Below, piece by piece: positions 35,491-47,149 of a DNA stretch of 64,000 nucleotides. Source of the stretch: Tenrec ecaudatus (Eukaryota; Chordata; Mammalia; Afrosoricida; Tenrecidae); NCBI RefSeq assembly GCF_050624435.1, contig NC_134540.1:108343739-108407738 (forward strand). Direction: 5' to 3'. The notes beneath the pieces were generated by a model. The model worked only from the letters and a program-made list of their open reading frames with translations. It ran no database searches and had not been told where the DNA came from. The translations under genes were made by a program, and so were the position numbers. Numbering within the stretch: the first letter of the stretch is position 1; every line of letters begins with the position of its first letter.

Positions 35491-36013
35491 TGTTAGTCTG
35501 GGTACTTTAGAGAAACAAATCCACTGAAACTCATATGTGTATAAGAGAGAGTTTTATACGAAGGGTAAGTGTACATTAAGAGAGCATTCCAACCCAGTGC
35601 TGTCCAAGCTCATAGGTTCAACACTAGCCCAGATGTCTCACACTGATCTACAAAGTTCTCCTCAAGCTCATAAAACACCCACAATGATGCCGACTGCAGG
35701 AGGAACGCTGAATCAGTGAACGTGTGAGCATCTCAGCATCTCAGCATCTCAGCGCTGGCAGGGGTCTCCATACGGCTGCTCTAGCACCCAGGATTGCATT
35801 GGGGTAGGTCCACGCAGCTTCTCCTTGGGGATGTCTCCCAGGAAGTTCCTCTGAAGGAGGGAACTGGCTAAGGCAGATGCACCCTGGTCTGATCATCAGA
35901 AAGCAAGAGACCTGAAAACTAGAAAGGTGAGGCTCACCCAGCCATTTATCTCTCCGCCCTTCAATTAATTTCACATGTGTTTATCGGCCAGGTTAGCACA
36001 ATAAACCTTAACT
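35491..36013 (-). repeat. Solo LTR, ERV-L/MaLR-like
   Basis: On the minus strand it starts near 'aaggtttattgtgctaacctggccgataaacac' and ends 'tttctctaaagtacccagactaaca'. It has the same termini as the LTR at 13,986-14,272 but is about 520 bp, so it shows the longer form of that LTR. No internal region is attached. It contains an 8-bp tandem repeat (agcatctc, about 3.4 copies) at 35,727-35,753. No clear target duplication was found. Confidence 0.7.
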
Positions 36014-36059
36014 ATCTCTGAGTAGAACTGATAAGTTTTAGAAACAGACTTGCCACATC

Positions 36060-36165
36060 TTTTCCCTTTCCCTGGGAAGCAGATGGTGGATTCAAACTGC
36101 CCACCCACGTGTCAGCAGCCATGTGTTTAACCATTGCGCTCCTCTGGCTCCTGGAGAAGGCTTGA
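36060..36165 (-). mobile_element. AFROSINE fragment
   Basis: 'gtggattcaaactgcccacc', 'gtgtttaaccattgcgctcc' is the tRNA-derived head with B-box-like sequence, reverse orientation. Confidence 0.65.
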
Positions 36166-36304
36166 AGTTGGAAATGTTTAAGACAAATGTTGATTGCAAC
36201 ATGGGGGGGGGGGTGGAATTCAATTAGAAAAGCCTTAACAGTATTATCTCATAGACACAGTGGATGTGGCAAACTAATTGACATTATTTATTTATAGCGG
36301 ACTG

Positions 36305-36450
36305 TCCCTGAATAAAGGAGCGCTGGTAGCACTGCAGATCATTTCTGGACTGCTAATCAGAAGGTTATTGGTTCAAACCCATCAGCTATTTCACAGGAGA
36401 AAGGTGAGTTGAAATCAATTTGATAGTGGTGGATTTGGGGTTCCTGAGCT
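36305..36450 (+). mobile_element. AFROSINE fragment
   Basis: 'aaggagcgctggtagcactg', 'ctgctaatcagaaggttattggttcaaacccatcagc' match the head and body, plus orientation. Confidence 0.65.
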
Positions 36451-36729
36451 ACAATGGGGTCTGGAGCTCATTGCTACAGACTTGTGTCATAAACGCAGGC
36501 AATCATGGGCCAAATTGACTTCTAAACTGCAAGTTAGCTTCCCAAGATGTATCTAGGTTCAAGTCATTTCAATAATTACCCTTTGTCCGCAAGATCGGCA
36601 GCATGGCAGGAAGGACTCCCCCATTTGACTCCCAGTTATCTCTCTAGTGTCATGTTTGTCTTTTGGGCCCATAAATTAATTGCAGTTCTCCCAAAGTCCC
36701 AAATCCTTCCAATATTTTTTTAATCATAG

Positions 36730-37880
36730 CAAAACTACGCAGTTGAGTCATTTTTTTAATTTTATTCTTTTAAACAGTTTATTGGGACATAATATATATC
36801 ATACAGTTCAATAGTTTGATCACATGAAAAAAGAGTTGTACAATCGTCACCACAGGCAATTTTAGCACATTTTCTGCTTTCTTGTGCTCATTATTAGATC
36901 CCCATTTCCCCACAAGACACCACTAATCCAGTTTTCACTTTAGATCCACTCATCCTGGATCTCATCTACCCAAAAGCACGCAAAAACAAAAAAGGTAATA
37001 ACAGTAGCAAAAGAAAAGAGAAAAACCTTGATTGAGAAGAAAATATTAAAAACTAGAACAATTCTTAACTGGGTCAAAAGGGAGATCAAATGATAAGGTG
37101 TTAAATTTTAACCTAGCTACACCTTCCGTAATCTAATGTACTCGGCGTGATAGCAAAGCTATGCAGATCCCTGGTCTGTGTTCAAAGGGGATTCCAGAGG
37201 CATCATCTATGTGTATTTCCCCTTCACTTAAAAAAATACAACTTTTAAACAGGACAAAAAGGGTGTTCAAATAAGATGCTACATTTTAAACTAACTATAT
37301 CTACTATAATTGTCTGTAAAGTATGCTGATAACACAGTTATTTACATCCCTGACTATGGTCTGAGGGGATTCACTGGAGATGTGAACTCTGCCTGGACCC
37401 TGCACATGGATTTTGGCCATCCATATCCTGAAAAATGGGTGTTCACAATTTAAACTCTGATATCATTCCCTCCTTCAGATTTGGATTATATTATTTACAA
37501 TCCTTGGGTCACGCAGGCTGATGTGCTTCCGCCATGTGGACTTAGTTGATGCCTACCTTAGATGATTGTTTGTTTAAAGACCAACCTTTAAAGCCTCAGA
37601 TGCTATTCTTTCTAATAGTTGGGCACCACCTAGTTTCTTCACCACACTTTAGTAGAACACCCATATCCTCGGTGATCTCATCATGAGGGAGAATATCAAG
37701 CAGGGCCATGTCCTAAGAACTAAATGTTCTTAGATTGGGCCTAGAATGAAGAGTTCACTCAAGATCCATTCATATATTCATGGTTTATATATGTCTGTGG
37801 TTCACCTTAGAGACATCATTGTCATTTTATGTTAGGTACCACAATCCATCATCTCCCTGAGACATAAGGGAATTCTATTG
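36730..37880 (-). mobile_element. Old L1-3'UTR-like element, longest copy (module ancestor family)
   Basis: The left (3') end is L1 3'-UTR-like ('cagtttattgggacataatatat', 'gttgtacaatcgtcaccacag', 'ccccatttccccaca'). The right part (about 37,440-37,730) has 'atgtgcttccgccatgtggacttagttgat', 'aaagcctcagatgctattc' and 'gggcaccacctagtttcttcaccacac', which align in order with the internal module of the ~1.9 kb retroposon. This links the retroposon to an L1 3' end. Confidence 0.65.
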
Positions 37881-38103
37881 ACAGTCTCATTAATTTCACC
37901 AATGATATAGAATTTAAAACACAGTTGAGAAAAGGAGATTATACAAGTATATGTTGACTATGAACCGTGATACATAAATTGTTGATTTATACAGATTTAA
38001 CTCAAGTAAATGGACATTAATTACACAAACAATTGGGGTTGTCAATACGGTGATGCTTTCAATATTACTGATGGTGGCAGATTATATACCATATGTATAT
38101 CTT

Positions 38104-38415
38104 ATAAATCATTTTACTGGGGGCTCTTACAGCTCTTATAACAATCCATACATCAGTTGTATCAAGCACATTAGTACTTATGTTACCATCATCATTTTCA
38201 AGACATTTTCTTTCTACTTGAGCTCTTACTATCAGCTCCTCTTTTTTCCTGCCCCACCCTCGTGAACCCTTGATAAATTATAAATTATTATTATTTTAAT
38301 ATTTTACACCATCTGTTGTCCCCCTTCACGCACGTTTTTGTTGTCCATCCTACTGGGGGTGGGTTATATGTGCATCATTGTGATCATTTTCTCTATCGCT
38401 ACTCCCAGTATTGTT
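38104..38415 (-). mobile_element. Retroposon 3' end, older subfamily
   Basis: 'aaatcattttactgggggctcttacagctcttataacaatccatac' is the reverse complement of the retroposon tail; it continues through 'cccttgataaattataaattattatta'. 5'-truncated. Confidence 0.75.
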
Positions 38416-38489
38416 CCTGAGGGGACTAATACATATCTTAATAAGGCAAAGAGGGCATTAAAGTAGTGAGTGTAGGGTAGTCTTGGGCT

Positions 38490-38830
38490 ACCATTCATTG
38501 GGCACCTGCAAGGCAAGAGATCCAAGCCAAAGTCCGACAATACTGGTTCGATAACCTTGGTATACTAGCCATCAGTTTCTTCACACGATGGAGTTTAAGC
38601 CTTAAGTCCAAGGGCTACAAGTGAGCTTGAGGTAAAGCCCCGTGCACATCCAGGCATTCTGGTCTGGCTCATGAAGGTGGTGTGTGCCTCAAAGAGTCAT
38701 TAGAACCGTGCTCCATAAGATTTGCCAATGGCTGATTTTCCAGTAGATTACCGGGGCTTTCTTCCAGGTGGACTTGAATGGCTCACATTTCAGTTTGCAT
38801 TGAGCAAGCTAACACCACCCAAGGAATTAT
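38490..38830 (-). mobile_element. Decayed SINE, probable AFROSINE relative
   Basis: The right half (38,690-38,820) has 'agtagattaccggggctttcttccaggtggacttgaa', the SINE subtype body in minus orientation. The left half is weaker and may be something else. Confidence 0.4.
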
Positions 38831-38984
38831 TACAAAGTTTCCTGAAAGCTAATTTCCCTCTAGCACCTCTAGAGCAAGAAAACATCATTTTTTAAAGGCA
38901 CTCCCTCCAAAGAGCTGTCTTTGATCATCATGAGTAAAATTGCCAACCTATATATGTCTGGTCTACAGTCCCAATGTCAGGAAT

Positions 38985-39150
38985 ATATTCACTGCCATCG
39001 AGTCAATTCTAACGCATAGCCATCCTATACGGGGTTTCCAAGGCTGTTAATCGTTATCAAAAGAGACAGCCTCAACCTTCTCCTACAGATGTGCTAGCAG
39101 TCCAGTGCTTGCCTGACGGTGCCGCCTGGGCTCTCCATAGTACATCATTC
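38985..39150 (-). mobile_element. AFROSINE
   Basis: 'cactgccatcgagtcaattctaacgcatagccatcctat', then 'ggtttccaaggctgttaatc', is a minus-strand AFROSINE with both tail and head. Confidence 0.8.
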
Positions 39151-40420
39151 TAAGATACACCTTATTTGTATTTTAAGATCTCTGAAATTAGGCTGTATCT
39201 TGCAAATAATAGGATGTCATAATTTAATAGACAGGACTTGTTATTTCTTAGTGGTATAATTAAAAAGACATATATTTGAAAACTGGTAAAATGCAGTTCA
39301 TTAAACTAAGTATTCAACCTCCCTAGAGGAGCTGTCTAAGTGGCCCCAACTGTAAGTGGTCTCTCCTTCACAGTGCCCATAGTGCACTGCGGGCATCTGG
39401 CAGTGGCTGGCAATTTTTTATTCTCCCAGTTAAGGTGAGGTGCTTTTGGAATCTAGTAAGTAGAAACCAGACATCTTGTTAAACATGCTCTGATATTATC
39501 AATTGTGTCAACACTGAGAAACCTTGGTGTAGAATAACAAATCGATTTGGGTGCTGATACAGGGTACTTCAAAATGTTTGTGTAAAAACGGAATTAAAAG
39601 ATAATCAAATTTTCCCGTGAATTTTAAAAACTGTCCTTGTGTGCTTCATTGGATTTTTAATACACCTTTTACATTTCAACCTAATATATAGCAATATTTT
39701 CCAAGCCTTCTTTCCTACATCAAAAAGTAGCAGTTTATGAGAAGTGCCCAAAGCTCTCCTCACCACCTGTGTACCACATCCTGTGAAAGACACTTGGTTG
39801 GACACACCACAGGTCTGTGGGGTATAAATGTGCTCATGGTCTAATGGAAAGTTTCAATGTTGGAGTTCACTTGGGGTTCCTCAGAAGAATAACTCAGCAA
39901 TCTACTTATGAAAAAAATGCTAGTAAAAAGCCTATGGAGCATAATTCTACCCATGAATACAGACATACGCATGCACACACACACACACACACGTGTGCAC
40001 ACCCCACCATGCGTCAGCATTGATTCTACTGGAGCAGATAAGTAGTATGTGCTAGACTTTGAGAATCAATGAACGAACGAAGCAACACTCCAGGTCTTGG
40101 AAGCTAGATGGTCTCAAAGATTTTGTGAACTTAAACTAAATTGGCTAGTTACTGGCAAGGTCAGGATTAGAACCTCCCCCACCCCCACGCCCCCTCCCTG
40201 GTGTTTAACATATTCCACTCAGTCTGGGAGGCAGCTGCTTTGCTGGCTAGCCAAATTGACTAAAACAGTAAAAACCTACATTATGGGAATTTAGGTTGAG
40301 TATACAAGACCCCTGAGCTCTGTGAGGAATTAGATTTATGCAAAAATAATTGTGATTCCTGTGTCTGAGTGGACCGTAACTAAATGGGATGGTTTGTCAT
40401 ATAGTGGTAGAGGCGACAGA
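39151..40420. other. Unassigned stretch
   Basis: Mostly unique sequence with a (CA)n run at 39,974-39,992. No exon or family recognised. Confidence 0.45.
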
Positions 40421-40434
40421 AGAAGTGCATAAGG

Positions 40435-40705
40435 CCTGGGGATGGACAACAGAAAAGTGCGGTGAAGGGAGACGTCGCACAGGGAAAGATATGACAAAAT
40501 AATAATTTATAAATTATCAAGGGTTCATGAGGGAGGGGGGAACGGGGAGGGAGGGGGAAAATTAGCTGATGCTAGGGGCTTAGGTGGAGAGCAAATGTTT
40601 TGAGAATGAGGGCAACGAATGTACAAATGTGTTTTACACAGCTGATGTATGTATGGATTGTGATAAGAGTTGTATGTGCCCCTAATAAAATGATTTAAAG
40701 GAAAA
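40435..40705 (+). mobile_element. Retroposon 3' end, 5'-truncated, with target duplication
   Basis: 271 bp of the family's 3' end (ending 'gcccctaataaaatgatt') flanked by agaagtgcataagg (40,421-40,434) and agaagttcataagg (40,706-40,719), 13 of 14 matching. The small divergence and clear duplication suggest a fairly recent insertion. Confidence 0.85.
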
Positions 40706-40859
40706 AGAAGTTCATAAGGTTCTGGGGAAAGAGTCATATGGAAGGGCAGCTGGCTGAATGGGGGAGATGGGTTAGCTTTCTTGGATCCCTAGAGCGACTT
40801 GTGGAAATGGCTTTCTGATCCAGCAGGCAGAGGCCAGGATAGGCGCGGAGGGGCAGTTC

Positions 40860-41650
40860 CCCAGGCAGGTTTGTGAGTTCTGTTTTCCCTCAAAGAAGGT
40901 TTTGGCCAGGCCGCCCCACCCACCACCTCACGGTCAAGTGGACCCTAGTTCCCAGCCCAACTGCCAAGGCCCCACTGGGACTGCCACCTTCCTCCTGGGG
41001 GCTGAGCCCCGCTGAGCCCCGCGCAGAAGGGCTCCTGACCCTGGCAGACTCACCTTGCGGCGGCGGGGAAGGCCAGCTCCGCTGCCGGGGCCCCGCGGCG
41101 TCTGCCCGCCCACAGCTCCGCCGAGGAGCGCACCCCGCGCCAGCGCAGCGCCAGCCGGGCCCCGGGGCGCCTCGCCCGGGCTCCTCCTGGGTGTCCCGGC
41201 GCCGCGGTGCGGCCCTCACTGTCCCCTCCTCTCGCCCGGATCCCGGCCAGGCGGGGGCTGTACACTCAGCCGGGTCCCGCGGGCTGCCAGGGGCGCCCGG
41301 AGCGCCCCCCGCCATCCCACTCCTGCTGCCCCAGCCGCAGGGGCTGCGGAGCCCCCCGCTTGGATCCGATCGAGGCTACTCTGGGCGCGGGCTGCCCACA
41401 GCCTCCACCTGGGGCTCCGCCGGCCGGTAGCGCTGCGCCGGAGGAGCCAGGGAGGCGGGGAGCTCCAGGTCGCCTGGGCCGGTCACATCTCCCAGCCCTA
41501 GACCCTCAGCTTCTGGGTCTCTCCCGGCGGGTGGCAGGCACCATGCCCGGCCCGCATTCAGCGCTACCTGCGGCGACCCTGGCATTTGCTGCCAGTCCGG
41601 CCCAGCTTGTGGAGACCCACGGGAGCTGGAATCGCTGCTCGTGCGCATTT
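40860..41650. promoter_or_regulatory. CpG island without a recognised gene
   Basis: GC-rich, CpG-dense stretch, densest at about 41,050-41,460, with several CCGCCC/GGGCGG-type Sp1 boxes. Open frames of 140-185 codons on both strands are Pro/Ala/Gly/Arg-rich and resemble no protein I know. A promoter for a non-coding transcript or a first exon of a distant gene is possible. It lies about 17 kb upstream of RNASEH2B. Confidence 0.6.
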
Positions 41651-41811
41651 TAAACGCAGCCAGACGATGCACCTGCTCCTTCCTGCTCTCTGGGTTTTGA
41701 TAGCAACAGAGCCTCTTTGTGGTGGGTCTTGCATCAGCATAGATACCCAGCCTCCAATCTGCTTTGAAGGGTGCTATCCAAGGACCATTTACACCACAGA
41801 GTGTGTTGGTG

Positions 41812-43330
41812 TGTCACGCAGTTGGTTCCAACACATGCGACTCTGTATACACCAGAAGGAAACAATGCCTGGTCCTGTGCCACTCTCGCAATTGTTCTTC
41901 TGTTTGAACCCCTTGTTGCAGCCACTGTGTGAACCCCTTTTTCTCCAGGGTCTCCCCCCACTCCCCTCCCTCACAGCTACGACTCCACTTTACCAAACAA
42001 TGCCTTTCCCCAGGGACCATTTTCTCCAGAGTACATAAGGCAAGTCTTGCCATCCTTGCTTCTAAAGAGCATTCTGGCTGTACTTCTTCCGAGACAGATC
42101 TGTGTGTGCTTTTGGCAGTTCCTGGCCCTTTCAATAGTCTGCCCCAGCGCCACCATTGAAATGCACCAATTCTTCTTCAGTCCTCTTTATTCAAGGCCTA
42201 ACTTTCACCAGTGTATGAGGTCATTGAAAGTATCCTAGCTTGTGTCAGGCTCCTCTTAAGCCTCCAACACTGTTCTTCAACATTTCAGAGAGTTCTCAGG
42301 CAGCAGATTTGCCCATAACAATGCATCTTTTTACTGCTGCTTCCATGAGCTTTGACTGTAGATCCAAGCAAGATGAACTCCCTGCCAACTTTAATCTTTT
42401 CTGTTTATGATGATGTTACCTATTGGGCCAGTTCGCAGGATTCAGATTTCCTTTACATTGATTTGTAATCCAGACGGAAAGCTGGGATCCTTCATCTTCG
42501 TCAGCAAATGCTTTAAGTTTTCCTTACTTTCAGCAAGCAGGTTTGTGTCATCTGCATCGTGCATATTGTTAACAACACTTTCTTCAGCCTTGCTACCACA
42601 TTCTTCTTCATACAATGCAGTTTATCTGATTATTTTGTTCAGCATACACATTGAATAAATAGCATGAGAGGATACAACACTGACTCACACCTTTCCCGAT
42701 TTTAAGCTGCTTCTTGATCCATGCACAAGTTCCACATGAACGAAATGTTCCACCCAACGAAATGCTCTGAAGTGCCTATCCTTCTCAAGGCTATTTATTC
42801 ATCGTTTGTTGCGACCCACAGAATCAAATGGTTTTTTTTTCTTCCACAAGCATTTAATTTTTCATAATGCGGTAAAAGACCCAGAATCAATGTCTTTATG
42901 TGGTCAAGAAAATACAAGTAACCATCCTTCTGCTTTCAGCCAAGATCCATCTGACATCAGCAATGATGCACCTTGTTCCATGCCCTCTTCTGAATCCTGT
43001 TTGAACCTCTGACAACTTCCTGCCAAAGTGCTGCTGCAACCATTGTTGGAGATCTTCAGCAAAATTTTGCCTGCATGTGATATTAATGATACTGTTCTAA
43101 AATGTGAGCATTCTGTTGGGTCACCTTTCTTTGAAATGGGTATAAATATGGATCTCTTCCAGAGTTGGCCAAGTAGCTGTCTTCCAAATTTCCTAGCATA
43201 GACTAGTGAGTGCTTCCAGTGTATCATCAGCTTGTTGCAATATTTTGATTGATATTCCATCCATTCCTGGAGCCTTGTTTTTGGCTAATGCTTTCAGCGC
43301 AGCTTGAACTTCTTCCTTTAGTACCATTGG
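41812..43330 (-). mobile_element. RTE (BovB-like) LINE, long 5'-truncated copy
   Basis: The longest RTE piece here. On the minus strand 43,260-42,904 reads MEYQSKYCNKLMIHWKHS and then FIPISKKGDPTECSHFRTVSLISHAGKILLKI, the RT fingers block (usually PKKGN..EC.NYRTI.LISHASK). Downstream come the palm and C-terminal regions to the 3' end near 41,812. The endonuclease domain is absent. Several frameshifts and stops; inactive. Confidence 0.85.
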
Positions 43331-43394
43331 TTCTTCCTGATATGCTACCTCCTAAAATGGTGTGTAAAACACTCATCTGTGAATAAGTGTGAAG

Positions 43395-43398
<4 letters not shown>

Positions 43399-43427
<29 letters not shown>
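43399..43427. repeat. (AC)n microsatellite
   Basis: About 14 AC dinucleotide units just beyond the RTE fragment. Confidence 0.9.
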
Positions 43428-43904
43428 ACGAGACAGTGTCTGCTCTCCTCCCTCCCCACACCTCATTTGAGGGGAACATTTGGCCACTTTTGGGGGCAGC
43501 CTTTAAGATCTCATGTCTCCCAAGCAGAAGAAGGTGTTTGTGAATCTCCAGGTCCTACTGACCCATGCAGTATTTCCAAGAAAGCCTCGTGACAGAGGTA
43601 GCATCAGGATGCAAGGGGCGTGGCCTGCTCCTGCGCCAGCTGCCAGGCACTGTGCCATGTGGAGTGGGAATGGCATTGTGCGAAATTCACAAATAGTTTA
43701 AGGCAGCAAGATTCTAAGCTAAATCCTTTTATAAACCGTGAACCCAGAGACAGCTGTATAACTACTTATTGCTTTTAATTAAGCCTGACATTGCTACTTT
43801 CTTGACCTTGGTTAGAAAAAGGACTGGCAATTTTGTGCTTTGAGATTGGTACTCCATAGCCATGGGGTTGCACTTTAAAAAGCAAAACAGGGCAGGAGAA
43901 AGGA
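43428..43904. other. Unassigned stretch
   Basis: Moderately GC-rich sequence without recognisable gene or repeat. Confidence 0.4.
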
Positions 43905-44036
43905 AGCTGATGTCAAGGAGTTTGGGAAGGAAAAGGTATGTTTGGAAAATGATTGTGCAATACTGCTTGATGTGATTGAACTGTGGAATGATATGGTATC
44001 TGTATTAATGCCCTATAAAAGGGTTTTGATAAAAGA
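43905..44036 (+). mobile_element. Divergent retroposon 3' end
   Basis: 'agctgatgtcaaggagtttgg', 'gaaaatgattgtgcaatactgcttgatgtgattgaa' and an AT-rich end follow the tail of the family in a diverged form, like the copy at 61,797-61,990. Confidence 0.55.
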
Positions 44037-44039
44037 GAA

Positions 44040-44918
44040 CCAGTCTCCAATGTAATTTAAGGAGACGATTTATTAAGTCTTAAAAGAGACAAAGACAACA
44101 CAAATAGAGATGCATCATCCGGATGAAGGAAGTCACTGATATGAGGTTAAAATGGCCTCCAAGATTTTGTTGAGATACCAAGCTTAAAAAGGGGCATGGG
44201 TAGGCAAAGGAAACTGTCACAAAAGCATGACTGGTGGCAGATTTACACATCATAATTACAGGTGAATCTACAGAAGGAAGTATGGGACCATAATAGGGAC
44301 ATATACATTAGGTAAAAATTACAAGATTGGTCCCAGGCCTTCTGACCAAGGCAGTCAGGGCAAGGCTGATGGGGCATGACTCATGACTATCGAACCTTCT
44401 CTCCTGGCCCCAGTAGAGTGTCCTCCATCAAGGAGGAATCTAGCAAGTCCTTAAGAGAGAGAGACTGCCCCTCCCTGGGTTGACCAGAGAAGGGTGGAGG
44501 CAACCCACTCGCCAAGGCATTTTGCCTGAGGGCAAGATTATCTTCATCCTTGGTTATTAATCAGAAAAGCACTCATTGAAGGCTCAATCTATTTGGGGAA
44601 CCCTGCGAATGGGTTTGGGGCTGTCACTGCCATCCATCTCCTTTTTCAAACTAGGGGCCCCGGAATGTAAACTCTAACAAAGGAGAATAATCTGGGAGGA
44701 TTTTCCCACTGACATGCTGCGTGGTCTGCTCATGGAGATGCCCTCCGGAGGATCCCGAGGCATAACTGTAGGGCGAACTCTGCTCCTCCCTAACTGGAAG
44801 CCATCAGTGGTCAATCTCCATCCCTATGGCTTGTGTTTATCCCAGAGATTCCCCATGTCTCAGCAACTGTGGTCTATCTCTGACTGATCCAAATTCATGT
44901 GAAAATCAAGGGAATATT
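44040..44918. other. Unassigned, possible LTR or retroviral-like sequence
   Basis: 'gacgatttattaagtc' near the left end resembles an inverted poly(A) signal region of a minus-strand LTR, and the composition differs from neighbours. I could not fix TG...CA ends or match a family. Confidence 0.25.
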
Positions 44919-45095
44919 GGGGGAGCCCTGGTGGTGTAGTGGGTTATGGGCTGTTAGCCACAAGGTCAGCAGTCGGAAGCCACCAGCCACTCGGTGGGAC
45001 AAAGAAGAAGCGAAAGAGTCATGTCTCAGAAAACCAAAGGGGAAGTTCTACCCTGTCCTATAGGGTGGCTGAGTCAGAATTGACTGATAGCAGTG
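44919..45095 (+). mobile_element. AFROSINE, well preserved
   Basis: Head 'ggagccctggtggtgtagtggg', box region 'ggtcagcagtcggaagccaccagccactcgg', tail 'ctaccctgtcctatagggtggctgagtcagaattgac'. It has all parts of the AFROSINE, making it the clearest copy in the window. Confidence 0.9.
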
Positions 45096-45149
45096 AGTAT
45101 ATCTAGACATATATTCAAGTATATCTAGACATATCAGTGTCACTGATTT

Positions 45150-45300
45150 TGCTTTTCTAGAGAACCCAGCCTAAGCCATTTGGCTAATTAGCTAAAGTAG
45201 ATCACCAGGCCTTTCTTTCTAGTCTTAATGTGGAAGCTCTGCTGCTATTGAAATACCCGTGGTGGTCTGGCTTCTAGCATCTTAGCAACACCAAAACCAC
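45150..45300 (-). mobile_element. LTR-end remnant and SINE fragment
   Basis: 'gcttttctagagaacccagcctaag' looks like the end of an ERV-L-type LTR; 'gatcaccaggcctttctttctag' (45,200) is a minus-strand SINE body. Both are short. Confidence 0.35.
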
Positions 45301-45599
45301 AACGGAATGCCATACTGAGAGGTAGGTGGTGGTTTTCCATCAATCTAGCGAGTGCAGTTTCCTTTGTTTGAGCCACTTTGGGTTGAGTTAACTGTCTGTT
45401 GCCGCCCGGAAGGAATCACAAAGGAAGCAAACAGTCTGGCATACGTTATCAACATGATAAGATGTTACGGCCATGACCTTGTGACCCAATCTTCCTGAGG
45501 CAACATAATGATAAAAGTTCCCTACAGTCAACTATTCCCAGAAATACCTTTAAAATAATTTTCCTAGCCTTTCTAGTCCCTCAGCAATTGGTAGGTAAA

Positions 45600-46285
<686 letters not shown>

Positions 46286-46734
46286 AAATATCACTTTTAG
46301 CCATTGGAAATCGTTTTTCAGTAACTGAGAGACCATACTTGAATTTTTGGATCGTGAGAGATAAAGGTCTAGGAAATTGTTGTGTAGAAGAAACGAACAG
46401 TCAGGCCGGAGAGCTGGATCTTCAGCCCTCCAATTCAGAGTGAGGCCTGATAAGAGAGCTTCTCTGAGCCTGCTTCCACATCCTAAGATTAGCTATAAAA
46501 TAATACCCGTGCTGCTTGTATTCATTCCCTCAGTTTACAAATATTTATTAAACCTCTGCTATGTGCCTGTCATATCTAGATGCTGGACAACACAAAAGTT
46601 CTGCAATCGTGGGCATTGGGTTCTAGACAATAAACAAAAAGGTTTAAAACTTCTTAATAAACAAAAAGCGTTGTTACAAACTTGCCATGTAGAATGAACA
46701 GCAGTGAGAACTGGCTCCAAAAAACCGCCAAACC
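46286..46734. other. Unassigned stretch
   Basis: Follows the RBKS retrocopy. No poly(A) tract or coding block recognised. Confidence 0.4.
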
Positions 46735-46885
46735 ACTAGTCTTTGAGTCAACTCTGACTCTTGACAGCCCCGTGTGTTTCAGAGTAGAACTGCAATCAAC
46801 GCTGCCACCTTTCAGCAACAGAATGCCAGGCCTTTCCTGTGAGGATCCTCTGGGTGGGTTGGAACTGCCGGTCATTCACTTCTGC
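46735..46885 (-). mobile_element. AFROSINE-like SINE
   Basis: 'gagtcaactctgactcttgacagccccgtgtgtttcagagtag' and 'gccaggcctttcctgtgagg' match the subtype also seen at 31,840. Confidence 0.65.
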
Positions 46886-46944
46886 AACTGTGTGAGCCAT
46901 TTCCTTAATATAAATGTATATTTATATACATAAAACTCAAAGCC

Positions 46945-47145
46945 CAAACCCACTGTCATTGAATCAATGCCAAATCATAGTGACCCTATAGGGCAGGGTA
47001 GAACTAACTACCTCCTGTGAGTTTCTGAAACTGTAACTCTTTGCCAAAGTAGAAAGCCCTGTCTTTTTCTCACAGAGCTTCTGGTGGTTTTGAACTGATA
47101 AGCTTGCAGTTAGTAGCCCAACTCGTAATCACTACACCACTGTAT
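46945..47145 (-). mobile_element. AFROSINE
   Basis: 'cccactgtcattgaatcaatgccaaatcatagtgaccctatagggcagg' and 'ttttgaactgataagcttgcagttagtagccc' cover tail to head, minus orientation. Confidence 0.85.
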
Positions 47146-47149
47146 ATAA

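Noticed and set aside
35727-35753. Short tandem agcatctc repeat as a possible CRISPR-like or regulatory array
   Set aside because: Only about 3.4 copies of an 8-bp unit inside an LTR; a simple slippage product in a eukaryotic genome.
40873-41501. Open frames of 140-185 codons in the second CpG island
   Set aside because: Overlapping frames on both strands with low-complexity Pro/Gly/Ala/Arg content; no recognisable protein. Kept only as a CpG island.
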